Assembly (NCBI GenBank): GCA_042408955.1
Contig: JBHOQQ010000030.1
Span: forward strand, 1-21,756
From: CALGSZ01 sp042408955
GTDB taxonomy: Bacteria > Chloroflexota > Chloroflexia > Thermomicrobiales > UBA6265
DNA: 21,756 nucleotides
Reading direction: 5' to 3'
The notes beneath the pieces are model-generated. The model was not told where the DNA came from and ran no database searches. It worked only from the letters and a program-made list of their open reading frames with translations. The translations under genes and the position numbers were made by a program. Position 1 is the first letter of the stretch; the number at the start of each line of letters is the position of its first letter. This document shows positions 14,202 through 20,127 of this stretch, piece after piece.

Positions 14202-15065
14202 GTGACAGAGACCAAACCTCGTACCCGCCGCCAACTCGTTGAACAGGCCCGGCGCGCTGCGCTGGATGGCGATTGGGCAACCGCAATTGAGTTGAACAAG
14301 GAGATTATCGCCCGGTATCCGCGCGACGCTGATGCCCACAACCGGCTCGGACGCGCCTATCTGGCCTTTCGGCGCTTCTCGGACGCCTACGAGGCGTACT
14401 CCAGTGCGCTGAAAATCGATCCCGCCAACCTTATTGCCCGGCGCAACCTTCAACGGCTCGAATATCTTCGCCGGCGCGCCCCGCACAATGGCGACGGCGG
14501 AAGTGAACTCATCTCCACCCCGCTCCCACGGACGTCGGTCTTCATCGAGGAAGTTGGGAAGACGTGGGTGGACGAGCTCGTCCACCCTGCCCCGATGGAG
14601 GAGCTGGCAGAAATTTACTCAGGTGAGCAACTTCAGCTCGCAGTAGAGGGACATCGCCTCGTCATCCTCCGCGCCAATGGCCAGCGGGTTGGCGAAATCG
14701 AGTCCAAGACTGCCGAACGCGTGATCGAGCTCATGGCGGGAGGGAACCGCTACGAGGTCTACGCGCTCGGGCTTTCAACCTCAAGCCTGCGCGTCATTCT
14801 TCGCGAAGTATTCCGTGATCCGCGCCAGGCCAATCGCGTCTCCTTCCCACGCCAAATCGCGGCGACCCGAGCCTACCTCCGGGAGCGCGACCTGCTCCGC
14901 CAGCGCGACGAGACCGACTTCCTCATGCTGGAGGAGGAAGGGGAGGAGATCGAGCCAGAGGAAGTTGGCCTGGAGACGATCGAAGAAGAAGAGGTCGTCG
15001 AAACCGAGGCTGAGCCATTCATCGACGAGGCGGTTGTTGTGGAAGAGGAAGAGCCTCCGCTGTAG
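14202..15065 (+). CDS. TPR protein with a conserved-looking central beta domain and acidic tail
   Basis: Residues 8-80 contain two tetratricopeptide repeats (ALDGDWATAIELNKEIIARYP and HNRLGRAYLAFRRFSDAYEA / SSALKIDPAN), a protein-interaction scaffold. Residues about 135-208 form a separate compact domain (GEQLQLAVEGHRLVILRANG, QRVGEIESKTAERVIELMAG, GNRYEVYALG, SLRVILREVFRDP). I do not recognise it as a named fold, though it looks like a small beta-barrel. From about 240 the tail is extremely acidic (many Glu). There is no signal peptide or membrane helix. GTG 14202 follows GAGGG by about eight bases. It lies 72 bases after miaB on the same strand, with a GGACGG/CCGTCC stem (14157-14173) between. 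Function is unknown; a scaffold role is inferred. Confidence 0.85.
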   Translation: MTETKPRTRRQLVEQARRAALDGDWATAIELNKEIIARYPRDADAHNRLGRAYLAFRRFSDAYEAYSSALKIDPANLIARRNLQRLEYLRRRAPHNGDGGSELISTPLPRTSVFIEEVGKTWVDELVHPAPMEELAEIYSGEQLQLAVEGHRLVILRANGQRVGEIESKTAERVIELMAGGNRYEVYALGLSTSSLRVILREVFRDPRQANRVSFPRQIAATRAYLRERDLLRQRDETDFLMLEEEGEEIEPEEVGLETIEEEEVVETEAEPFIDEAVVVEEEEPPL

Positions 15066-15090
15066 CCGGCGAGGAGCGCATGCTTTGGTG

Positions 15091-15909
15091 ATGCCATCCC
15101 AGCGACACCAGGAACGGTGGGACACCGGACCTGCCTACGACCAATACGTGGGCCGCTGGAGCCGCGAGGTAGCGAGCGCGTTCGTCGAGTGGTTGGCCGT
15201 GGCACCTGGGAAGCGCTGGCTGGATATCGGCTGCGGGACCGGCGCACTGAGCCTGGCGATTGTCAAACTTGGCTCACCCGAGCTTCTGATTGGCCTGGAC
15301 ACCTCGAAAGGTTACATTTCACATGCAAAGGAGCGGGTAATGCCTCCTGCCCGCTCCTTCTTTGTGGTCGCCGATGCCCGCGCCCTACCGTTTTCTGATG
15401 CGACAACATTTGACGCGATCGTCTCTGGGCTGGCGCTGAATTTCGTGCCAAGCTCAGATCAACTGGCAGCAGTGGTCGCGATGCGCCGGGCCATGCGTCC
15501 AGGCGGCGTTGTAGCCGCCTATGTTTGGGATTATGCCGGTCAGATGCAATTCATGCGGTACTTTTGGGATGCCGCGGTGGCGCTTGATCCGGCCGCCCAG
15601 GAGCTTGACGAGGGCATGCGATTTCCCATCTGCAATCCAGACGCGCTCACCGCGCTCTTTCACGCCGCTGGACTTGCCAATGTCGAGACTCGCCCGATCG
15701 ATATTCCGACGGTGTTTCGGGACTTTGACGACTTTTGGGCGCCATTTCTCGGCGGGCAAGGCCCAGCGCCAGGTTACGTGCGCTCCCTCCCAGAGCATCA
15801 ACAGATCAAGCTCCGGGACTACCTCCGTGCCGTGCTGCCAGCCTCCCCGGATGGCTCCATTGCTCTGGTTGCGCGAGCTTGGGCAGTTCGCGGCTACCGG
15901 CGCGACTAG
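15091..15909 (+). CDS. Class I SAM-dependent methyltransferase, substrate unknown
   Basis: The 272-residue protein has the class I Rossmann motifs: WLDIGCGTGALSLAIV (motif I, residues 43-58), acidic GLD at 68-70, VVADARALPFSD (92-103) and ALNFVPSSD with MRRAMRPGGVVAAYVWDY. This resembles the UbiE/COQ5-type Methyltransf_11 group, which acts on small molecules; the substrate cannot be read. ATG 15091 is the conventional start, but GAGGAG at 15071-15076 is better spaced for in-frame TTG 15085 or GTG 15088, which add one or two residues. The gene starts about 25 bases after the TPR gene and is probably cotranscribed. An internal hairpin (15328-15359) is noted separately. Confidence 0.87.
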   Translation: MPSQRHQERWDTGPAYDQYVGRWSREVASAFVEWLAVAPGKRWLDIGCGTGALSLAIVKLGSPELLIGLDTSKGYISHAKERVMPPARSFFVVADARALPFSDATTFDAIVSGLALNFVPSSDQLAAVVAMRRAMRPGGVVAAYVWDYAGQMQFMRYFWDAAVALDPAAQELDEGMRFPICNPDALTALFHAAGLANVETRPIDIPTVFRDFDDFWAPFLGGQGPAPGYVRSLPEHQQIKLRDYLRAVLPASPDGSIALVARAWAVRGYRRD

Positions 15910-16019
15910 CCTTGGCTAAGAGCGCGGTGGATTGAGAATTGCGCGGGAAGCGGCGCCGAACCCAGCAGGTGTCTATGCTTTTGCTCGGCCACCCAAATCT
16001 CACGTCACGCCGCGCTGCC

Positions 16020-16355
16020 TCATTCGATGAAGAAGAGCAAGAGCACCATGAGCAAGAGCAACGACCCTGCAGTGATGATGAGCCGCCGCATGTCTGCGCG
16101 AATGTATTGATATTCCTGCTCGCGCGTGAGCACGGCCGGTCTGGCCATCGGCCGGCGCATCACCACACGTCGCGCCTCGGGCGCAACCTCCGGTACGACC
16201 GCTGCCGCCGTTGCTCCAGACTGAACCACGGTAGTCTCCGCGGCTCGCGCCTCCATCGCCCGGATTTGCGCCCGGCTGAGTCGTTCCTCTCGCCGCTCCG
16301 AGCGTCGCCGCGTCTGCCCTCGTTGGGATGCACTCGTTCGCGTTTGTGCTCGCAC
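16020..16355 (-). CDS. Small basic protein with C-terminal membrane helix
   Basis: The 111-residue product has an Arg-rich N-terminal half (QTRRRSERREERLSRAQIR), a flexible Ala/Val/Pro region, the motif LTREQEYQYIRADMRRLIIT and one C-terminal hydrophobic helix at about 92-110 (LLLLMVLLLFFIE). It is therefore a tail-anchored cytosolic protein. The EYxYIRxDxRRL segment immediately before the helix looks conserved, but I cannot name the family. GTG 16355 has GGGG seven bases upstream (16366-16363), overlapping the TAG stop of the DUF1232 gene. This suggests coupling despite a terminator-like element there. The 110 bases downstream to the methyltransferase end hold nothing recognisable. Confidence 0.65.
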   Translation of the reverse strand: MRAQTRTSASQRGQTRRRSERREERLSRAQIRAMEARAAETTVVQSGATAAAVVPEVAPEARRVVMRRPMARPAVLTREQEYQYIRADMRRLIITAGSLLLLMVLLLFFIE

Positions 16356-16365
16356 CAGCTAACCC

Positions 16366-16854
16366 CTATGGCGAAAAACGTCCGCGGTCACTGGATGACC
16401 GCGATGATCCAGGAGCACCTACCCGGAAGCTCGCCTCGATGATCTCCCCACTTGCATCTCCACTCCCGGACATTCGCTCCCAACCAGCCCGTGTCCTGTG
16501 CATGGCAGCAAGATGTTCCAAGACGATCTCCCGTGGTGCGAGCCGCTTCAGGACCGTGACCGTTAGTACCAACGCTAGGCTCAGCACGCTAAGATCATCG
16601 AGTTGCCCGATGCCCAAAAGCACATCCGGAATCAGGTCAATCGGCGAAACAAGATAGGCAGCCACCAGCACCGGAACAACGGTCTTGAGCGCTTTTGGAA
16701 CGCGGGGATCGCGATACAAGCGCCAGGCCAATCGGAGATCTTGCCAAAATGAGGCCGAGAGCTTGCCAGGGTACTCGTGTGATTGCCGATGCGCTGCTGG
16801 TCCCATCCACACACCCTCATACATCTCGGTGAGAGTATAGATCATCCTACCCAT
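16366..16854 (-). CDS. DUF1232 (YkvA-type) membrane protein
   Basis: The hallmark of DUF1232 proteins, SPIDLIPDVLLGIGQLDD (residues 70-87), sits between hydrophobic stretches (about 58-70 and 88-103), preceded by the amphipathic LRLAWRLYRDPRVPKALK. The C-terminus is polar and Ser/Arg-rich. Family members are small membrane proteins without an established biochemical function. The length is 162 residues from ATG 16854; a second ATG at 16845 is possible. The start overlaps the mobA stop by eight bases, so the pair is translationally coupled. The terminator-like element lies in its last codons. Confidence 0.82.
   Translation of the reverse strand: MGRMIYTLTEMYEGVWMGPAAHRQSHEYPGKLSASFWQDLRLAWRLYRDPRVPKALKTVVPVLVAAYLVSPIDLIPDVLLGIGQLDDLSVLSLALVLTVTVLKRLAPREIVLEHLAAMHRTRAGWERMSGSGDASGEIIEASFRVGAPGSSRSSSDRGRFSP
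16374..16403 (-). terminator. Intrinsic terminator-like element at the end of the DUF1232 gene
   Basis: On the minus strand an 8-bp stem (CGCGGTCA / TGACCGCG, plus coordinates 16383-16390 and 16396-16403, loop CTGGA) is followed by GACG and then TTTTT (16378-16374). The element lies inside the last codons of the DUF1232 gene and 19 bases ahead of the next gene. It could partially terminate the mobA transcript. Confidence 0.45.
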
Positions 16855-17539
16855 TCATCTTTGCATGCGCCGGCCGCGCCTCCTCATCACTGGAGGCTTG
16901 GAGCAATGCTCGCACCTCGGCGAGGCGCTCGGGAGTGTCAACGCTCGTGAGCGAACGCAGCTCGGGATCAATGGCGCGAAGGACCGATTCTCCGGCGAAG
17001 CGAACATGCACGTCAGCCAGAAAGGCAATCGCTGACAGCCGGTGGCCGCTCAGTGCTCGCTCGATAGCGGGAAGGCAGCGCCGGTGATACACGGCGTGCA
17101 GCGGCTGGAAGGTCACGTCGCTGCCTTGCCGGCTCCGCGCCACCGTGCGCGGCACGACAGCATCAGCAGCATCCGCCGGGGAGATCATAGTTACGAGGAT
17201 GCGAAGGAGTTCTGGATTGAGCAGCGGCATATCGCAGGCCACAACTAGGCAGCGGTCGTGCCGGGCATGGTGTAAAGCGGTCGCGATGCCTCCTAGCACC
17301 CCAGTACCCGGAAAACGGTCCGGAACCACCGGCACACCAAACCGGCCATAGGCCGGCCGCTCGGATGCCACGACGAAGAGATCGCTCGCCACAGCACGGA
17401 GCGCCCCAAGCACGAGCTCAAGCATTGTGGGCCCGCCGGGTGAGAGAGGAACGAGAGCCTTGTTGGTTCCCATACGCACACTCTTGCCCCCGGCAAGCAC
17501 GGCTGCTGAGATGTCACTTTGGGTCTGGTCGCTACTCAT
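16847..17539 (-). CDS. mobA: MobA-like molybdenum cofactor guanylyltransferase
   Basis: MobA transfers GMP from GTP to molybdopterin to give the dinucleotide cofactor of many Mo enzymes. The nucleotide-binding signature SAAVLAGGKSVRMGTNKAL (residues 11-29) matches LAGGxSxRMGxDK, with Asn in place of the usual Asp before Lys. DRFPGTGVLGGIATAL, the metal-binding VVACDMPLLNPE and QPLHAVYHRRCLPAIERAL follow as in MobA. The length of 230 residues from ATG 17539 is normal. The ribosome-site-like GGGAG abuts the ATG, so the exact start is uncertain. No other Mo-cofactor gene is nearby. A related nucleotidyltransferase specificity (for example cytidylyl transfer) cannot be excluded. Confidence 0.85.
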   Translation of the reverse strand: MSSDQTQSDISAAVLAGGKSVRMGTNKALVPLSPGGPTMLELVLGALRAVASDLFVVASERPAYGRFGVPVVPDRFPGTGVLGGIATALHHARHDRCLVVACDMPLLNPELLRILVTMISPADAADAVVPRTVARSRQGSDVTFQPLHAVYHRRCLPAIERALSGHRLSAIAFLADVHVRFAGESVLRAIDPELRSLTSVDTPERLAEVRALLQASSDEEARPAHAKMNG

Positions 17540-17555
17540 CTCCCATTGGACTCGC

Positions 17556-17584
17556 TCGTCACGTTCTTCTCGTGCTGGTATACT
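17556..17584 (+). promoter_or_regulatory. Extended -10 promoter facing away from mobA
   Basis: TGGTATACT (17576-17584) is an extended -10 with five of six -10 matches. TCGTCA (17556-17561) lies 17 bases upstream as a fair -35. The start would be about 17591-17592, exactly at an ATG. The GTATAC core is palindromic, so it could also contribute to mobA expression. Confidence 0.5.
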
Positions 17585-17590
17585 GCCTTC

Positions 17591-17730
17591 GATGACAGAC
17601 CTGAATCGCCCTGCGGGCCGGCAAGGCGATTCGTGAAGGAGGCACGAGCCGTTGATTGTCTCGGCCGCCAATTCCGGATCTCCCGGATCAGCACCGGACG
17701 CGGATGCGTCTTGGTGCTGATGTGTTTTTT
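17591..17730 (+). ncRNA. Putative small RNA or attenuated leader, about 140 nt
   Basis: A promoter (17556-17584) and a strong intrinsic terminator (17687-17730) define a short transcript in front of the SWIM gene. It contains a perfect 8-bp hairpin GAATCGCC/GGCGATTC (17603-17610 and 17625-17632) and a CGAG/CTCG stem in the middle before the terminator hairpin. It matches no RNA family I recognise (not SRP RNA, tmRNA, T-box or a known riboswitch core). It also holds two tiny frames. A 14-codon one starts at ATG 17592, right at the predicted start site. A 22-codon one starts at TTG 17652 behind AAGGAGG (17636-17642), ends Trp-Cys, and has its stop inside the terminator's 3' arm. A leader-peptide attenuator is therefore an alternative to an sRNA. 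Confidence 0.5.
17687..17730 (+). terminator. Strong intrinsic terminator upstream of the SWIM gene
   Basis: ATCAGCACC (17687-17695) pairs with GGTGCTGAT (17713-17721), and inside it GACGC (17697-17701) pairs with GCGTC (17706-17710) around the loop GGAT. This gives about 14 base pairs with a small internal loop. GTG and then TTTTTT (17725-17730) follow. It is the best terminator in the window. Confidence 0.8.
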
Positions 17731-17744
17731 GAAGCTCTGCAGGA

Positions 17745-17772
17745 TTGTGGTGGGTCTGTCATGGGGTATCGT
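17745..17772 (+). promoter_or_regulatory. Possible second promoter for the SWIM gene
   Basis: TTGTGG (17745-17750) and TATCGT (17767-17772) are 16 bases apart, downstream of the terminator. The start would be near 17779, just before GGGGAGGAG. The -10 is identical to that proposed for miaB. The match is moderate. Confidence 0.35.
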
Positions 17773-17797
17773 GATCCTTTCGGGGAGGAGCGCTGCC

Positions 17798-18070
17798 ATG
17801 CATTCAAGCATGATCGGAAAGATTGAAAAGGCGCATCGTTATGCCCGCGAGCCAGAGCGCGTCCGCTTCGCATCCTTCGAAGCAACCTTCCGTGGCGAGC
17901 ACGATGACTATATCGTCAGGCTCAACGGCAATCAATGGAGTTGCACTTGCCACACGTTTTCCTCCCATGTTGTCGGCACGTGCAGTCATATCATGGCTCT
18001 CCAGCAATTGCTTGCGCCCATGCTTTCCGAAGAAGCGCGCTACGCGACCGAGGCTCTAGCAGTCAGCTAG
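17798..18070 (+). CDS. Small SWIM-type zinc-finger protein
   Basis: The 90-residue protein carries a SWIM finger, C-x-C-x10-C-x-H (Cys49, Cys51, Cys62, His64; WSCTCHTFSSHVVGTCSHIM), a zinc site found in DNA- or protein-binding proteins. It is preceded by a basic N-terminal helix (IEKAHRYAREPERVRF) and beta strands (SFEATFRGEHDDYIVRLNG), and followed by an alpha-helical tail. SWIM domains are usually parts of larger proteins, so a free-standing one is small. ATG 17798 has GGGGAGGAG seven bases upstream; longer in-frame readings would run back through the terminator and are rejected. It may be controlled by the upstream terminator. Function is not assigned. Confidence 0.85.
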   Translation: MHSSMIGKIEKAHRYAREPERVRFASFEATFRGEHDDYIVRLNGNQWSCTCHTFSSHVVGTCSHIMALQQLLAPMLSEEARYATEALAVS

Positions 18071-18087
18071 TTGCGCGTTCACACGGT

Positions 18088-18119
18088 CGGGTGAGGATGA
18101 GGAGTGCCAGCCTCACCCG
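18088..18119. terminator. Hairpin between convergent SWIM gene and minus-strand gene
   Basis: CGGGTGAGG (18088-18096) and CCTCACCCG (18111-18119) form a perfect 9-bp stem with a 14-nt loop between two convergent genes. There is no U-run on either side, so it is terminator-like by position rather than a textbook intrinsic terminator. Confidence 0.45.
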
Positions 18120-18128
18120 CTCCCACCG

Positions 18129-18386
18129 TTAGTTCAACGACGGTCGGGGATCGGCCGGGCCGGTTCCATCAACGGCAAACCCGGTCATCCGGTACGGCAC
18201 TGTCAAGATGGCGCCGTTCGGCAGGATCTCACGCGGATCGGCGCCATCGCCAAAGGCGGTGCTCCGGATGATGGCGACTTGAGGACGCGCCACTGGCTCG
18301 GGTAGCGCCTGGAAAAGGCGCATCGTCAGCACTAGCGACGTGCCAACCGCACACAGCATCTCTCGCGCACGTTCACGCGTAGGCAC
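18129..18386 (-). CDS. Small unrecognised protein overlapping the cyclic-di-AMP receptor gene
   Basis: No family is recognised. From GTG 18386 the product is 85 residues: a short N-terminal helix (PTRERAREMLCAVGTSLVLT), then MRLFQALPEPVARPQVAIIR and a probably beta-rich end (ILPNGAILTVPYRMTGFAVD) with a Pro/Gly tail. GGGGAA lies about six bases before this GTG on the minus strand, supporting the start. It overlaps the 3' end of the darA-like gene by 14 bases in a different frame, so the two are probably translationally coupled. ATG 18359 and ATG 18323 are later possible starts. It is likely real because of the overlap, the ribosome site and the lack of any better frame here. Confidence 0.55.
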   Translation of the reverse strand: MPTRERAREMLCAVGTSLVLTMRLFQALPEPVARPQVAIIRSTAFGDGADPREILPNGAILTVPYRMTGFAVDGTGPADPRPSLN

Positions 18387-18723
18387 TGGTATTCCCCATG
18401 ATGCGAACAAAACGGCGCACCGGCAGCACAAAGATCACCGCGCCGCCCACCGTCACCTCATCCAACCCAGCCGGATTCCACATGGTGAGATCCCGCGCAA
18501 CCGCCTCGGGTGTCCGCACCACCCGTGATCGACACGTCTTGCGCACGAGATCCAGGCAACGAGGCACGTCATCGTCCGGCACCCCCATGAGCACCGTGGT
18601 GTTACCCATGCGCAAGAAACCGCCGGTGCTCGCGATACGCGTCGCACCAAAGCCTGCCGCCGAAATCGCTTCTAAGAGACGATCAGCGTCATAATCTTGG
18701 ATAATGGCAATAATGAGCTTCAT
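18373..18723 (-). CDS. darA: Cyclic-di-AMP receptor, DarA/PstA family (PII-like)
   Basis: DarA/PstA are small PII-like trimers that bind cyclic-di-AMP; their downstream target is not known. The 116-residue protein matches the family end to end. It starts MKLIIAIIQDYDADRLLEAI, has the ligand-loop block ASTGGFLRMGNTTVLMGVPD (residues 31-50), and closes the core with VGGAVIFVLPVRRF. The segment between (65-90) corresponds to the variable B/T loop. ATG 18723 has AAGG just upstream. The 123 bases to the divergent acnX gene contain the regulatory region of both. No diadenylate cyclase is in the window. The small gene overlapping its 3' end is a candidate partner. Confidence 0.87.
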   Translation of the reverse strand: MKLIIAIIQDYDADRLLEAISAAGFGATRIASTGGFLRMGNTTVLMGVPDDDVPRCLDLVRKTCRSRVVRTPEAVARDLTMWNPAGLDEVTVGGAVIFVLPVRRFVRIMGNTSAYA

Positions 18724-18798
18724 TGGCCTTACGTGCTCATGGGGCGCGGCCCTACCGCCGCGTCAACGAGCAGTTCCTTATAGCACAGGATGCATCGC

Positions 18799-18830
18799 CG
18801 CTGCTCGGAGCGTCCTCACGCGCAGCAGCG
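18799..18830 (+). promoter_or_regulatory. Leader hairpin ahead of the aconitase X genes
   Basis: CGCTGCT (18799-18805) pairs with AGCAGCG (18824-18830), with a further GCG/CGC pairing inside, ending 16 bases before the acnX ATG. GGGAT at 18834-18838 is the probable ribosome site. A TTATAG -10-like element lies just upstream (18778-18783). A regulatory role is inferred from position only. Confidence 0.35.
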
Positions 18831-18846
18831 ACTGGGATAACGACTG

Positions 18847-20127
18847 ATGGCCAGCGAACACTTGCTTCATCTCACACTCACCGATGAAGAGCACGCCATG
18901 CTGGCAGGAGCCTGTGGTGAGGCAGTCCGTCTCGCGATGCGGATCCTCGTCCGCGTGGCTCCATTGTACGGTGCGCGGGCGCTTCTCCCCATTACGCGCG
19001 CGCACATTGATGGATGTATCTATGAAGGTGACGCCGGCCTGGAGTTCGCGGAGCGGCTCGCCGCGCTCGGCGGTCAGGTGCGCGTCCCAACATCGCTGAA
19101 TGTGGTGTCGCTCGACCATGCTCGCTGGCAGCAATTGGGCCAATCTCACGACTTTGCCGAGAAGGCACGCCGCTTGGCCGCCGCGTATGTCGCGATGGGC
19201 GCACGTCCGACGTTCACCTGCACCCCCTATCAGATAGACGCGGCTCCGGCGTTCGGCGAGCAGATTGCGTGGGCCGAATCGAACGCGGTTGCCTACGCGA
19301 ACTCGGTGATTGGCGCCCGCACCAACCGGTACGGCGACTATTTGGATATTTGCTGCGCGCTCACGGGACGCGCGCCCGCCTCGGGTCTCCATCTCGATGA
19401 GAACCGGCGCGGGGAGATCCTCCTCCGGCTGCACGGCATTCCGGCTGCACTCATGGAGCGAGACGACTTTTACCCCGTCTTGGGATACCTCATCGGGCAG
19501 CTTGCCGGCGATCGTATCCCGGTCATCGAGGGACTCACTGTCCAACCCACCGGCGATCAACTCAAGGCGCTCTGTGCGGCCGCGGCGTCTTCGGGTGCCG
19601 TGGCTCTCCTTCACATGGCCGGTATCACGCCCGAAGCGCCGACTGTCGAGCACGCTTTTGGTGGCCGGCAACCAGTCGAGACCCACACGATCGGGATGCC
19701 CGAGCTTCGCGCCGCGCGCTCCGCGCTGACGACCGCCCGCGACGGCAAGGTTGATGCTGTCGCCTTCGGTAGCCCGCATTGCAGTCTTGCCGAGTGCCGC
19801 CACCTCGCGAGGCTCATGCGTGGCCAACGGGCAGCGCACGGAGTTGAGGTATGGATCACGACCAGCCGCGCCGTGCGCGAAATTCTTGAGCGCACCGGTG
19901 AGCTGCACGTGCTTGAAGCGTTCGGCGCCAAAGTCACCGCCGATACCTGCATCGTCGTCGCGCCGCTCTTGGGCCGTGGTATAAGGACGCTCCTGACGAA
20001 CTCCGCCAAATACGCGCACTACGCCCCAGGATTGCTCGGCGTTCAGTCCATTTTCGGTTCGACGGAATCGTGCGTGGAAGCTGCCATCACCGGTCGAGTG
20101 CCACCTGAGGACGGACTGTGGTCATGA
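18847..20127 (+). CDS. Aconitase X, large (catalytic) subunit, DUF521
   Basis: Aconitase X enzymes are Fe-S dehydratases. Characterised members dehydrate cis-3-hydroxy-L-proline (bacteria) or mevalonate-5-phosphate (archaea). This 426-residue protein has the family blocks: MLAGACGEAVRLAMRIL, ITRAHIDGC, PTSLNVVSLD, MGARPTFTCTPY, WAESNAVAYANSVIGARTNR, DICCALTGRAPASGLHLDEN and GLLGVQSIFGS. Three cysteines in the positions expected for cluster ligands are Cys125 (TFTCTPY), Cys312 (GSPHCSLAE) and Cys368 (ADTCIVVAP). ATG 18847 has GGGAT eight bases upstream. The small subunit is encoded separately and overlaps the 3' end. No proline racemase or mevalonate gene is adjacent, so the substrate is open. 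Confidence 0.9.
   Translation: MASEHLLHLTLTDEEHAMLAGACGEAVRLAMRILVRVAPLYGARALLPITRAHIDGCIYEGDAGLEFAERLAALGGQVRVPTSLNVVSLDHARWQQLGQSHDFAEKARRLAAAYVAMGARPTFTCTPYQIDAAPAFGEQIAWAESNAVAYANSVIGARTNRYGDYLDICCALTGRAPASGLHLDENRRGEILLRLHGIPAALMERDDFYPVLGYLIGQLAGDRIPVIEGLTVQPTGDQLKALCAAAASSGAVALLHMAGITPEAPTVEHAFGGRQPVETHTIGMPELRAARSALTTARDGKVDAVAFGSPHCSLAECRHLARLMRGQRAAHGVEVWITTSRAVREILERTGELHVLEAFGAKVTADTCIVVAPLLGRGIRTLLTNSAKYAHYAPGLLGVQSIFGSTESCVEAAITGRVPPEDGLWS

Noticed and set aside
13776..14585. A 269-codon minus-strand open frame
   Set aside because: It crosses miaB and the TPR gene on the opposite strand; both are supported by domain motifs.
18778..20019. A 413-codon minus-strand open frame
   Set aside because: It lies opposite aconitase X, whose motifs are unmistakable. 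Long antisense frames are expected in GC-rich coding DNA.
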